Shown one piece after another: positions 19,950 through 32,724 of a DNA stretch of 64,000 nt. The stretch comes from Rhizomucor pusillus (taxonomy: Eukaryota > Mucoromycota > Mucoromycetes > Mucorales > Lichtheimiaceae). The first letter of the stretch is position 1. Each line of letters opens with the position of its first letter. The translations under genes were made by a program, and so were the position numbers. The stretch spans positions 1-64,000 of the forward strand of contig FWWN02000668.1 in assembly GCA_900175165.2 (NCBI GenBank), read 5' to 3'. The notes below the pieces were generated by a model. That model did not search any database. It saw only the letters and a list, made by a program, of their open reading frames with translations, and was not told the DNA's origin.

Positions 19950-22366
19950 TTAGGAATAGTTTGTACCGAGTTGGTATTCGTGGGGGACGTCATCGTTGTG
20001 CTCCAGTGTCTTGGCCATGAAGGCCATGAAACGATCACCGTATTCTTGAGGTTCAACAGCAGAAATCTGATGCTTATCCTGTGTCATGCTCTTGAAAAAG
20101 TGCTCTGATTTCTTCTTTGCATCGTAGGGTGTAAGGATATCAATGATACCCATGTAGTACAATGCAGATGTTGGACGATCTTGCTCATCTGTTGAGCGGA
20201 AACCACCTTCATCTGAGTAGAAGACACAGTTTCGGCGCCTACCGTGTTGAATTTTTAGCAAGCCGAAGATGGATAAAAAGACATTTCCGATGGGTCACCA
20301 CTTACTCGTAAGGATTTTCAGGAAGCTCTGAAGAATCGAGTCTCTCAGGATTGGTTTGAGCAATCGCTTTGCGCACAACCTGGGCTTTACTCTGCCTTCG
20401 TTTCATCAGCGATGCTCTTCGCTCAGCGCGTTTAGTATCCGGCTGTATATTACACACAAAGTCAGAACGGATAATACATGAGTAAGATATTGTAGACATT
20501 ACCTCAAAGAATTGAAGAGTCGAGTCACGAATATTTTCCTTATTACCGCGCATAAGGTTGTGGATACCAACGAGCAAACTGTAATCCATGATATTCAAGC
20601 GAACAAGAAGCTATGTGGACAATGAGCAACTCAAATTAACGGGTCATATATTTTTTGCATTGTACCTTAACGTCAAGAATAAGCTGGCTGATAAATTGTT
20701 TGCGTTTTGCTGGACCAAGTTGCAGCTTCTTCTTGTTCTTTTCAAAGTTCAAATCTTTGAGGACAGCATTCTTGTTCTTTTGTAACTCTTCTTCTCGTAC
20801 AAGTCGACCAATCAACGAGCCCTGTTAATAGATCAGCAAAAAAAAGAAAAAATCGTGCACGATCGCTCATTCTGGATATGCAACATGCCTTGAGATCGTA
20901 TGTTTCATGGATATCTTTGTTGGGAGGAAATACGTTGCCCATGACGACAAAATGGATCTTGCGACCTCGAGGTTGCTTTACACGATGGAGGCCATAGTAG
21001 CGGCAAAGTAAGGTATCTGGATTTTTAACAACGTGCTACGGATAAACGGGGTTAATATGAATAAGAAATGTCTATTCGATGATAAAAAAAACATACCCCA
21101 TGGTATTCTTTTAGAATCTTGCGAAGGTATTTGTGTTCAGAGTGATGGATGGTCTTGATGATAAAACGATAGTCTCGAGAGTAATAGAAGAAGCTTCCGC
21201 TTTTGCCAGGAGAACCGAGCTCGGAAAGAATATACTTGCTCGTCAACGAGACCTATTCCTAAATATGTTAGAAACGTGGAAATACATTTTCATTGCTAAA
21301 AAACAATCCGTCTACGTTACCAAGTAATCCGCAGGATCAATACCGAATTGCTCACGAAGCTGGCGGAACACCCACGGCGCATAATCTTTGAACTTGAAGT
21401 CGTATTTCGCTCCAGGCGTTAATTCGTCGCCGGTGCTAAGTGTGGTGGCGGGGGATTAATGTAAAATAGGGCAAGCAAATGCAAAAAGTATTGGCGTCCG
21501 ACTTACACATTGAATGCGAGTTTGTGAGCTGCTGTGAAATCTTCATCTGTCAACTGTCGATTTGCCTTTGCAGAGACACGACCGACCGCGATACGGATGC
21601 CGGTCAGCATGTTATACATGAGTACATAGTTGCGGTGATGTTTATCAACTCGGGTGCCCATCAACACTCGTTCGTCATCGGGATCTTCTGTGATGCGACG
21701 AGACATCCGCTTGAACGCTCTGCGGCGAGCGTGAAGCTCCTTTGCAAATTCTTCAGAAATGCCGATTTCTTGTTCAAGCTGTTTCTGACGGCTGCGCAAG
21801 ACATGTCCTGTGGTATTGTGACGACCGAGTGGCCTGGCGGCGGCAGCGGTCGTTGTTCCTGAGTCTCGATGCGATTGGTTGGTCGAGTGGCGCTTCAGAC
21901 TCGATGGTGGTTGTTGCTGGACGGCGTAGACGTCATCGTCGAGTCGTTCTTGTTGTTCCTGATCGATTTGAAAGTGAGAATCCTTGCGGGAAGGCATCAC
22001 AGACGTTGTCATTGATCTTTTGGAAGACTTTAAAGACGATGTTGTCGGGTCATACAAGTGGTCATCTTGAGCTTCCATTGCTGCTGGTATGGGCGTAACG
22101 GGCGGCGAAAGATCGACGGGAGACATGACAGGTGCCTGAAAGCTTTCTGTAGAGACGTTGTTCTGGTGGTATTGGTGAGGGACTCCTGCTTGTGGCGTGA
22201 TGTTAGCAGACAGAGCCGGTTGGGCGAGAGGAGGATCAGCCGAGTAGGCGAGACGGTAGTAGTGGTGGTGGTGGTCTTTTACTGCTGCAAACACGTCCTT
22301 GTCGCTATCGTTTTCGGCGTAGTAGTAATTGTTCGAATGATGCTCGGTTGGAGCTACGGTCGTCAT
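19950..22366 (-). CDS. MSS4: phosphatidylinositol-4-phosphate 5-kinase
   Basis: Eight exons: 22366-21507, 21435-21321, 21252-21097, 21035-20889, 20821-20666, 20610-20503, 20442-20306 and 20238-19950 (655 residues). The ATG at 22366 is the first in frame. The N-terminal 200 residues are disordered and His/Gln/Pro-rich. The type I PIP kinase domain follows, with [20 protein letters not shown] (glycine-rich loop, lysine in the following strand), [33 protein letters not shown] (catalytic Asp) and [11 protein letters not shown]. Exon 4 to 5 uses a GC donor (GCATGT at 20888); only this keeps YDLKGS intact. The enzyme makes PI(4,5)P2 at the plasma membrane and in yeast supports actin organisation and cell integrity, a process shared with the YSC84-type protein in this window. 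Confidence 0.94.
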
Positions 22367-23289
22367 GGGGGAAGGAAAAAAGAGCTGCAAAGAAAGGGAA
22401 AGGACGCTCGTGCCCAGAAATGTACAAGAGACTTGTGATCTCACTAGGCACAGCCGACGTTACACGGCGCAGCCTTTTATTTTCTTTTTTTACCTGTGCG
22501 GCAGGTGTACGGCATGTTTCGAAACCATAGTGGGCTGATTGCACACTCAGTTTCCTATCTTACCCTTACGATGTGTTCAAACTCTTTTGCAAATGCAAAG
22601 TTGCAGTGGTGATATTCCTTGATTGTATGTTCCGTGAAATCATGATTTTGGGCAGCGGGGCATTTGCCCAATAATTACAATAGATAGAAGCTTATCAAAA
22701 ACAGCTTAGGCATTTTAGTGTAGGTTTGAATGTGAAGACTCAAGAAGCAGTAACACTGTCTTAGAGAGCAAAATGCCTCTCTTGCTAAAAAAAGTTTGTC
22801 GAATCGCATCAGTTTTGTGGTGTATTAGTACTGCTTCGCACTCAAATGGGATATATTGCCTTTACTCGTGTAGATCGTGTCCATAGCCCCTACTTGATAT
22901 CCGCTTTCTCACGCGAATGCCTCTTCCCTCTACATTTTCGTTCTGCATGGATACATGTTGCTATCACTTTTATTACTTAAAAGGAAATGGGACCAACTTG
23001 ACAGGTGCATTGATTTGCATTGCCATCTGTAGCAATTTTCGGCCGGCGCTCTTAGCAAATATGTTATCCTAGGAGCCACCTTTCGGCATTTATGTCTCCT
23101 TCCGACTCAACCCAGCTCATTGCATGCAACCCAATGCTGGCAGGACTTGAACATTTGTCATACCTCTTAAATATCTTGTATCGTTTCTTCTGTTTATGGA
23201 TGTCCTCACATCTCGTTAAACATCACTCAGACAAACAAACGCTCCTGTTGATACTAGTATTTTCACATTTATGTACAAGTGGTGCCATA
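22367..23289. other. intergenic, no gene seen
   Basis: 923 bp between the PIP5K promoter and the 3' end of the UBP2 gene. It holds poly-T/A stretches and short chance frames only (for example 23092-23337). Confidence 0.45.
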
Positions 23290-26200
23290 CTAAGCGGCGG
23301 GATTGACAGCAGGTCTAACTACGGTTTCCACCAATGAATCGGCATCATCTGCCTTTACATAGACTAAAAAGTATGGATTCGCAGTGGATCCGGTCGTATC
23401 CTGAAAGATCTCGGATTCATTAACCTAGAATTGAATGAACATTCATGGCTGTCAGCGAGATTCAACCCTCGTATCCGCAACGTACCTTGGATACACGAGA
23501 ATCGTTATATTTCCACCATTGATCCTCGGTACTGTCGTAAATATATATCCAATAATGGCCATAGTTTGCTTGACCTAACGCAACCAATCAGTACATGCGC
23601 GTGCTCCTCACAACATTAGCCTCCCTCTACCTTGATGGATAAAGACTGCGTGAAGTCGGTATGCATATTCCTGTAAGTCATCATACTGCTTGCGTATTTT
23701 ATCCTTGAGTTCCTTGTTTCTCTGTGTCTTTGCTATTTACGCACACAAAGGTAAGGATAATTGCAAATGTAACAATAAAAGCAGACACACGTTACCTGCA
23801 ATAGCTTCTTTTGCCAATTCACTCTCTTGGTTTAATATCTTGAGGACTTGTTCGTATACTTGCGGATCTTGTCCGTGTTCTCCGTGCTGATGCTGCGCCA
23901 ATATCTCTGCAGCGGCCTTCAACATCTCTGGGACAGGCATCGGGTATGCCTTGTTCCTTGTGAGTTCTTCGATGAATCGATCATTTTCTTCGGTTTCCTT
24001 TCTCCACCCGGCAACTTGAGCCCGGCGGCTTGCAAGCATATCAAAGTTTTCATCGCAGTAGCGGTCGAGATAAATTACTTTCTCAAACGGGATGTAGGCA
24101 TTTGACTTGTAGACATTGGCGGTTGCGCGGTCGAATTGGACTCGTTGCACCTGGATCTGCAACACGGGCGGGAATCTCTTGACGGAGACTTCACGGGTTG
24201 CCTTACGTCCGCCGTGGAAGTTTTCAACTTGACCTGCAAAAAAGTATTCATCCAGACCATCGTATAGGCCCTTGTCTTTCGAGGCGTCTATGATAACGTA
24301 CGAAAAGTCCTCTTCTTGCACTTTGCTTACACGCTGTAATGTTTGAGTATCCTCGTAGGTCAATATCTGCCGTGCCTTGCCGTAAAATAGGTCCCGCACC
24401 ATGTCCCGCGTTTGTTCGCCGTCTTTAACTTCCATGGGCTTCAGAGCTGCCTCTACCAAGTACATGACATTGCCCATGCATTCTGATAGCGTTATTATTC
24501 GTTGAGTTAACTGGGTAAATTGCATATACACAAAATGTATTTTCTACCTGTCACGTCTTGCTGTTTTCCAAACATCATGTTAGCTGTGTTCGGCTTGGCC
24601 TTTGGAGCAGGTTTTTGCGGAACAGGCGGAAGAGGTTTCTTTTCGTCTATTATTGGGATATCTTTTACAATATCTTCGTAAGCTGGAGGTTCGTCTGTCG
24701 GTACGGTGTTTTCATCGGATATCGTTATGCGTTCGTCTAAAGCTTGTGCTTCTGCGGAATTGGTACCGTCTGATGGTTCTGGTGCAGTATTTTCGTCTGC
24801 AGTCTGTGAAGTAATGCTCGGCGACGGAACACTACTCTTCTCAGTATCAATAACCATACTCGAGTTTTCGGGGTCTTGATGCTCGCTTGCTTTCTCTGGT
24901 TCTTGCTTCGTTTCGTTCGCTTGGCTGTCCTCCTCCTTCTCGTTCAGCAATGCCATATATGCTAGTTCATACTCTGGCGAGATTGCACGGAGCGAGGAAT
25001 TTGCAAGGTTGTTAAATAAATCGCGCAACAAGGAAACGACTATATAGATTGGTCAGCATCTTCTGCTAACATCAATCCATCGATACAGCTTACATTTCTT
25101 GGCTCTCTGGACTTCTGCGTGATCTACAGTAATACCACCAATCTTTTTTGGACTCCAACCGGGACTATCTTCTTGCTCGACATGCTCATCCATGTACAAA
25201 ATTGTTTCCCTGAAAGGGAGCAATGTAAAGTAATACTTTTGTCCGGTTAGTGTTTGTCAATTGTCGCAGTGCAGTGATGTTACACTTACTTGCAACAGAC
25301 TGTTGAGATAACATGTGTTCCCTATGTTATTTAATCCTACAGGACTATAAAATGCAACTTGTCAATGACACCGAAACAATAAGTTGCATGATATGATCCA
25401 AAAATACTGACTGGCCCTGGATGAGCGCTGATGTGCCAGGTGTTATAGATACTAGAGGTTTTTCGCCGGTTTGCAAAAAGTGGATTAATCCTTGACTGTG
25501 TCTGCTTTCCGCGATCATTCGTAGTTTTGAGATATGCGTATCCTTCTCGGCAGGGTCATCACTCATCTAATATATTATCAAAGTGAGTGCTACGTTCGAC
25601 AATCTGTCTAAATTTTGCTGCTAACCTTCACTTCGTAAAGTCCAATCAGTAAGTGGTCGTCAGCATGATCGACGTCAGTCACTCCAAAATGTAGATATGC
25701 ATCCTTGATTTCCTTGGCTCCAACAAGGCCCTTGCTTCTTTCCATAGCAACTTCTGTAACCAGCATATCGCTGTTCCTGTCATTTGCTATTTCCACCAAT
25801 GCATCTAGGTAGTTTGACGTCTTGTCTGGATTCTCTTCTTGCAGCTTGTGATAGATCCATGTAAGAAGCTGATCGGATGCTCCTGTTCCGACACCCAGTA
25901 ACTCTTCATATGCGTTTTCCTTCTTAGTAGCATGAGTCGAAGGTTCCTCTTTTTCGTTGACTTCCAGCACGCTGCGCAGTGACGATAAGCCTGGTCTGAC
26001 ACGCGATGCCGCTTCCGTCAATGCTGGATTAGCACCGGATTTTTGACGTACATCGTACGCAGTGGTAAGCAGTTCCGTGTATATCGTCTCTAAGCGTTTT
26101 TGATCTGTAAGTGGACTGTCCGGTTCTGGTGCAACGAAATGATCATCTTTCAGCTCGAATCCTATGGCCTCCATGATGCGTTTGCTAAAAAAAAGATCAA

Positions 26201-26863
26201 TGATGATAATTATATATTTCGGATCTAACAAGAGACGTAAGCTCGTGGTTACCTAGACTCATCGAGACCCATACGGGCTTGAAAGTTCTGATTGTGGGTA
26301 TTGATCGAACGCCGAACACCGTTAAGTAGTCCTTGAACATACGTCAATAAAACAAGGAGAGTGGAGGCTACTGTAGGTTGCTGCTGTGCATTTTGGCCAA
26401 TGTCGGCATACGTCTGAACCAAGGGACGTGTGGTCGACAAGGACTGTATCAGATCCATTTTCAGGATGGGCGGTACGATAGATATTTTAACAAAGGTTGC
26501 GCAAACACAGCACTGGAAACAATGTTCTGTTACGTGATGGTAGTGATGCGTGAGGTTCTCAGCAATCGGACAGCGTGATTCTGCTAGGTTCATGTGGATT
26601 TTGACGGAGCAGTGGCACGTTTGACAAATGAGACTGACATCCGGTTCTCCTTCAGGCGCAACATTCTCCTTGTCGTCCTGAACGCTCTGTGTTGGCTGCG
26701 GTGCCTGACATGTCAATAACAAGTGCGGGTGCCATTTTTCATCTATACAAGTATGTTGGATGAGCTCAGAGAGACCTGCAGGGCTGTATGCTGGAGAACC
26801 CAAGGCTGGGGTATCTTTGGCATTAGCGTTGCGAGGTGGCAAAGGAGGGGGTGATTCTGCCAT
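23290..26863 (-). CDS. UBP2: UBP2-type ubiquitin carboxyl-terminal hydrolase
   Basis: Ten exons: 26863-26253, 26184-25626, 25566-25412, 25344-25290, 25235-25094, 25039-24548, 24482-23796, 23732-23631, 23574-23486 and 23424-23290 (1008 residues), every junction in phase. The Cys box [18 protein letters not shown] (catalytic Cys453) and the His box GQANYGHYW (His941) define a C19 cysteine protease. QQDVTECMGN is the usual second signature and is split by an intron. The long N-terminal half ([18 protein letters not shown]) and the acidic insert between the Cys box and QQDVTE match yeast Ubp2 rather than other USPs. The insert ends in proline-rich [13 protein letters not shown]. Exon 3 ends at an unusual GTCAGT donor. 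Yeast Ubp2 trims K63 chains and works with Rsp5/Rup1; the same role is inferred. Confidence 0.93.
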
Positions 26864-27250
26864 CTTTTAATCGGTGCAGCTTTATGCGGCGGAGACCAGA
26901 GTAGCAGGACGTGTGGTCCTTTCTCGGTCATTATTCGCAATGTGAGGTGGCGGAACAACGGGCTCGGTCGGACTGACCTCACAAACATCATTTCCTAGCG
27001 ACGCTATGCTATTCTGCGAGAAGCGATCCGGGAATATTCATAGAATTGCAGTCTGTTAAACTTAGCCAGCTTTGCAATATCTGACTCAGCAGAAGCAATA
27101 GATTGGACCGTGAAGGAGAAATAAATAGACTTTTCTTTGTGCTGTAGAAATGAGCCGTGCTTTATTTGATTTAATGGAGTGAAGATGCTATCAATGAAAA
27201 AGACGGATAAATTCATGACGTAACAAGAATATATTTACATGCAGACATGC
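26864..27250. other. intergenic between UBP2 and IMPDH genes
   Basis: About 390 bp: UBP2 promoter and IMPDH 3' end. A short minus-strand frame at 27004-27216 has no recognisable content. Confidence 0.45.
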
Positions 27251-28991
27251 TTAAGAGAAGAGTTTCTTTTCAAAGCTGTGCAAGCCGTGAACACCACCTT
27301 CCAACTGGGCGGAAGCAGTGCGCTTTTCGAAGCGAACAATGCCGTCCTTGGCGTTTTCTTGGAGCATACGGACACTGCGGCAGCCAATATCTTGCAACGA
27401 GTGTTGAAGACCGGTAGTAAGGTAGGGAATAAACTTGCGAACGGAGCCCTTGTCGACAACATTGCCGACAACACCTTGAGCAACCTTGACGGTATCACCT
27501 TCGGAAAAGTAGCGCTTGGTGGCAGCATTGCCATCCTTGCCGCCCTTGTTGTTCATGGCATCAATGGAGCCCATACCACGGTATCTCTTGAGACGCTGAC
27601 CTTCGTGGTAAAAGTATTCACCGGGGGATTCAGTGGTACCAGCCAAAAGACCGCCCATCATGACTGCAGAGGCACCGAGAGCCAATGCCTTAACAATGTG
27701 ACCGACGTTACCGATACCGCCATCGGCAATGGTGGGAACGCCAAACTTGCGCGCGAATTCGGAAACCTTGTAGACAGCAGTAGCTTGACCGCGACCACAG
27801 GCCATGACTTCCTGAGTGATACAGATGGAGCCGGAGCCCATACCGATACGGAGACCGTCAGCGCCAGCAGCGATCAAGTTGGCAGCTTGCTCGCGGGTAA
27901 CGACGTTTCCGGCAATGACATCAAGCTTGGGGAAATTCTGCTTGATCCAGCGGATCATCTCCAACTGATAGATGGAGTTGCCCTGAGACGAGTCCAAGAC
28001 AACAACGTCGAGGCCAGCCTCAACGAGCAAAGCCAAACGATCCTTGTCATCGGGGCGGGTGCCAATGGCAGCGCCGACCAAGAGCTGCTTGCTGTCAGCA
28101 GACTTGGAAGCCAAGGGGTAATTCTGGTTCTTGAGCAAGTCAGAGCGGGCCAAAAGCGAGACGAGACGGCCTTCCTCATCGACGATGGGAAGCTTGCCCT
28201 TCTTGGAGGTCTTGAGGATTTCGTTGGCTTCAGTGAGAGTGATACCCTTCTTGGCAACGACCAAATCGGTGGTCATGATGTCCTTCAACTTGGAGGTAGA
28301 GTCATCGTGGAACTGAATGTCACGGGCAGTAACAATGCCAACAAGCTTGCCATGCAACTTGCCGGTATCTGTGAAACGCACAAAGTTAGCTTCTCATGGT
28401 TGCACAACGACAAGAACAATCGGGACGGCTAGGGCACGAGCCATACCAGTAATGGGAATACCGCAAAAACCAGATTTTTCCTTGATGGCTTGGACATCAG
28501 CGACAATGTTCTCAGGGGACAAGACAACAGGGTCAACAATGAAACCGTTCTCAAACTTCTTGACCTTGCGGACCATGTCAGCCTGCTCCTCGGCAGAGCA
28601 GTTGTGATGGATGATACCAATACCACCCAAAAGCTAAAGAAAAAAGGAAAAGGGGAATGATCCCATGTGATCAGATCATGCCCTAGCACATTTATGCAAA
28701 GCATGAGCAAAAACTTACAGCCATGGAAATAGCCATGTCAGTCTCAGTGACAGTGTCCATGGGAGAGGACATGAAAGGAGTCTTGAGAGTGATGTTCTTG
28801 GTAATCTTGGACTCGAGGCATGCTTCGTGAGCAGGGAAATCAATGTAACCAGGCAAAACCAAGAAATCATTGTAGGTCAAGCCGCCTTGGGCCTTCTCGT
28901 CAAACAGATCTTCCAAAGTAAGGCCGTCGCGACGACCATACTTCTCCAATTCGGCCACGGCGTTGGCAGGGTCAAGGTAAGTTTGGGACAT
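27251..28991 (-). CDS. IMD: inosine-5'-monophosphate dehydrogenase
   Basis: Exons 28991-28719, 28633-28447 and 28368-27251, 525 residues. The start MSQTYLDP at 28991 is the first ATG in frame. [24 protein letters not shown] and [12 protein letters not shown] open the TIM barrel. The two CBS repeats are inserted at about 115-235 ([32 protein letters not shown]). The catalytic loop is [20 protein letters not shown] with Cys336. [14 protein letters not shown] and [12 protein letters not shown] bind phosphate. The mobile flap appears as [18 protein letters not shown]. An apparent stop near 28380 lies inside the second intron. The enzyme oxidises IMP to XMP, the rate-limiting step of GTP synthesis, and is the target of mycophenolic acid. 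Codon use is strongly biased, so a 397-codon antisense frame exists but is not a gene. Confidence 0.97.
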
Positions 28992-30484
28992 AATAAGGGG
29001 TTTATTTAAAAGAGGTAGTAAAAAGTGTACTTTGTTGGAGGGGGCGGTTAAGCCCCCCTCACTTCTTGAGCGCAAAAGCTGCTGCTTTTATACCTGTGAT
29101 TCGGCGGAGTGTGTAAAATTTTTTTTCTCTTGACGGATCTCCGTCCACCATTCAGTGAATGCAACTGGGCGATGGACCTTTTCCAATCACATTTGAGCAG
29201 TGCTTCTAGCAGTAGTTTTTGGAAAAGGGTGGCTGTGAATGCAGATGATCATCAGAAAACATTGAACAAAAACACAGTGCTATACTCTGCACATAGCTAC
29301 GTTTCTGGAGGCGTAAAGAGTATCCCTTACAGAGACGTGACCAGCTTTTGCAGGTTGCACATTGATCGTTATCATATCTCTCGAGTCCATTCCAGATACC
29401 TGTTATCTCTGAATATCGTCGTTTTGCTCTCTTAGCTTCTTCCAGTAACCTATGAACAGTCTTTATATCGTACCGTCATGGAGACCACTTAAGCGAGAGT
29501 AGGTCTCAGCTAGTCCCTTGTTAGTTGCTTAGCGAGCATTTACAAAAGGTACTTGGAATAATTTAGCAGTATTCCTGTTTCTAAAAGTGATAAGAGTCAT
29601 CATCTCGTATAGTAGTTTGATTGATAAGCTATATTTATCCTGACTACTCATTCAACTTTTGATACATCTCGGAATTCACGCTAACGAATTTGTCTGCATG
29701 ATGTACAAATGATACATTAGGTGGATGACAAATCAATAAACTATTGGAGACATTATCTTCTTCCCAGTGCAAGTGTGAGGGGGAATGGACATCATCCTGT
29801 GTATTCTACATTGTATGGCGCGTAAGATATGTTTTCGTTTGAAGCAGTATTTCAATGCCAGTCAAGGCATAGTGATATTATAGAATCCAAAGGAGAAAAT
29901 TGCAAACTACATGATACTACATACTCGTTTTTGCGTCAAGTCTATAAGAGTGGGAGGAATGATGACAGCAACGATAGAAAGGGCGAATTGTTTGCTTTTG
30001 AAAACAAAGCCCCAGTGCGCTCGCTCGTCAGATAGCTAGGATGATATTTAGGCGCGTAGATGGACTACAATGATCTTGAGAAAACGGGAAGCCGGTGTCC
30101 GCAGGGCTTGTATCATAGCTTGCAATGGTCGGACTCGGCTTTCTTCTGATTCGTTTATACGAGATTTTCGTACAAATCCTATATTTATCCAATTGCCGGA
30201 TACATTCGTGCAGTGGTAACGGGATGCATTTGAGCTACAAAGGAGTAAGTATAAAGACTGACTTACGCACTGATTTTTTGCTGCACTGGCCTGCTACCTC
30301 TTTGGAACAGTGCTAGAACCACCGAGCTCTTTTCAACGAGCTGTTGACTCGATGCGTAGTTTGGATCCAAAATAGCTGAGCTTTGCGGTCAGCCAATTGC
30401 TGGTCTGCCTCATCGCATAATGGTCAGAGAGACTAGGGAAACACCTCTCTAAGCTTTTCATAAATTTCCCTGTTTGTCAAGGAT
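28992..30484. other. gene-poor intergenic region
   Basis: 1.5 kb upstream of IMPDH. The first 120 bp are presumably its promoter and leader. Short plus-strand frames at 29109-29435 and 29829-30035 have no recognisable domains or splice context. Confidence 0.4.
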
Positions 30485-30980
30485 CCGACGTGTGGAACTC
30501 TGAGGCATCGGGATCAGTTGCTGCGAACGGTGCCTTGATAAAACCTTCAAGTTCGAGAGCTCCATTATCAGCTGCACCAAGTTCCTTTTCCTCATACAGG
30601 ATATGCTCTATGTAGCGAGCTATTGCTATTGCTGACTTCACCATTATATTTCCAGCATGGGCGCCAGGACCCTTCGGGAAGCAATCGATGATTGTATTGA
30701 CGGATACACCGTTCCAATGAGCGCTAGGCCAACTTAATAATGTTGGTCTTGCTCTAAATGACTAAAGAAAAGTGGAATACGAGGTTTCAGTTATTATTGT
30801 AAAATCAAAAGCGTAATGCTATTACCTCCTGTTTCTTGGGAGGAGCTTGCTTTGCCCCTCGCTTGACTTCCTTGATCTTCGGCTTAGATCTGTCAGCTGC
30901 TTGCACGTTCAGGGCGCGTTTAAGATCCTGCCGGCATCGATTTCATTATCGGTGTTATTTAGGCCCAATTTTGGACTCAT
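30485..30980 (-). pseudogene. unrecognised minus-strand gene fragment
   Basis: An exon ending QAPPKKQE (donor GTAATA after 30825) joins in phase across a 65-nt intron to an open frame ending at the TGA at 30485. The visible protein is about 130 residues. The first part is very basic (DLKRALNVQ, SKPKIKEVKRGAK). The second part looks like folded protein (WPSAHWNGVSVNTIIDC, HAGNIMVKSAIAIARYIEHI) with an acidic tail. To reach an ATG (30980), a one-base frameshift near 30930 is needed, so the copy is probably broken or truncated. That ATG overlaps the start codon of the plus-strand pseudogene. I do not recognise the family. It has no long ATG-initiated frame and is easily missed. Confidence 0.4.
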
Positions 30981-32171
30981 GGAGGAGTCGTCTGAGGTCG
31001 AGATAGAAGGGAACCATAACAGTACGTGAGACTCAGTCGCACTGGTCTATTTTGTAGTGGAACAAGGAGCTGCTAGTGCTTGGTATTTGGATCCTCGCAA
31101 ACAATGAAAGGTTCGTGGCAAACATCATTCTCCCAGGTTATTTCTCGTACGGACTCAAATAAAGTTTTCCTTGTCGGATGCGTACGGAAGACGGACTAAC
31201 GGTTAGCTATGTTCTGTTAGCAAGAGGATCCGTGGACTGTTCCCTAATCGTATTGGAGCATCACAGTTTATCTTATATCTGCTGGAAATTAAATGGCGGT
31301 CGTTTTGCACCATGCTTCCTGGAATGCTTGTCTTAACAGCAGGATGACAACCGAGATGACTAATTCAACTTAACGACAGTCTACAAGCACTTGTCCGATC
31401 TCTTGGACGTCGTATTTGATGCAAACGACATCGTAGACAGTAATTGGTACTTGCCCTTTTGCCTAAACTGCCTTTTGGGCAATGCTCATAAGCTTTTAGG
31501 GCAAACAAGGCAATGGAGGGAGACTCGGAGCACCTTAATCATGTAACGTACAAACCTGACTACATGGTGTACTTCCGATATACCAAGGGCAAGAAGAATC
31601 TATTCACGGCTGAAGTCAAGCCCATTGCTCGGCAAGCTGACGCAGTGAACGATACCGTGAAGTTAGGGTATGAGCTCAAGCTGATGATGGACCGGCTCCT
31701 TGCAGCAAGAGTCCCATCTGCCGTTGTATGCGGGCTCGTTGTCAAAGGTAATTGCTTATCAAGGGAATCAATTATAATGCTCAAAGACTCCATGCTATCA
31801 AAAGGCTCTGTATTCGCAGTGTATGCGATGGATTTCAAATATGAGGCCATCTACCGTATGACAAAATGCTGCGAGTTTGAGCTTCCATGTTCCTTGAAAA
31901 CCATACCTCTACTACCTCAAGCGGTCGAAGGGATGCTTCAGCTTCGAGTATGTCCATTGCACAACCAGTTTGTCCAGTGTCTTATATACCATATATTTCA
32001 TTCGTAGGGCTTTGTTGAGGATGCTGCAAACGGGCTCATACGCAAGCACAGCAACCAGGCTATTGGCTTGAAGGCCAGTTCAAAGACATTGACGCCTAAG
32101 CGTTTTAGGCGAGAATCATTTGGGCCACATGAGAAGATAATAAAGAAGAAGGGCAAGCCGAGAAAAGTCTG
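30979..32171 (+). pseudogene. decayed gene with PD-(D/E)XK-like motif
   Basis: A multi-exon gene with breaks. Exon 1 starts at 30979 (MEESSEVEIEGN) with a GTACGT donor. The next exon reads GAASAWYLDPRKQ, then a frameshift, then FVANIILPGYFSYG, CRMRTEDGL, VLLARGS, CWKLNGGRFAPCFLECLS. Three in-frame stops interrupt it, one after FSYGLK and two after CLECLS. From 31380 the frame is clean: LSDLLDVVFDAND, a 53-nt intron (31447-31499), and a 165-codon stretch. That stretch has YKPDYMVYF followed by LFTAEVKP, the spacing of a PD-(D/E)XK nuclease core. A last intron follows (31949 to about 32006) and a basic C-terminus ends at TGA (32169-32171). Similar proteins form a large family in Mucorales, as far as I recall; function unknown. 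Confidence 0.5.
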
Positions 32172-32724
32172 ATCTCATGCTCTTGTAAAATATGTTTTTC
32201 CTTTGTTATACACTCTGTACATATCGTCAAATATCATGGTAACTATATACAAAATCGAGACAAGGTCAGTAAAGGAAGATACCAGCGCACCAGGAAACAA
32301 TACATATCTTCCAGTGCGTTCGATGCATGGCTCTCAATGAGATGTCGTTTGGCGCCATCCCGGCCTAACCGGGGACTTCCCACTCCCAGCTTGTAGCGTA
32401 CCGCAAGCCGGACATTTCTCAAATCAACGCTGCATGCGAGATTGCTGGGCATTCATGACGACAGCTCACTTCAGGACTGCGTACTCAGGTAGAAGACAGG
32501 TAAAACAGCAGGTCAAAATGTCACTAGCTACATGAAAGACTTTATCTTTCGACCTGCTTTCTTTTTCATTGTTGGTTCATGGATCTGCATTGCGTCACTG
32601 CTTGAAGTGAACCACAAGGCTGTATGAATGGTGAACATAAACACAGCTGGCCAATAAGACTTCATCTCTCTAGTCCTTCTTCAAACACGCTACTTAAGAC
32701 TTTTATCCAGCAGCTCGACTACAA
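32172..32724. other. intergenic, no gene seen
   Basis: About 550 bp. A minus frame at 32243-32452 has no recognisable features and may be remnant sequence. Confidence 0.4.

Noticed and set aside
27239..28432. 397-codon plus-strand open frame
   Set aside because: It is exactly antisense to IMP dehydrogenase, whose strong codon bias leaves the complementary frame open. It has repetitive Ala/Gly/Asp composition and no recognisable motif.
28379..28446. Apparent stop and frame change inside IMPDH
   Set aside because: Explained by an intron 28446-28369 that restores [14 protein letters not shown].
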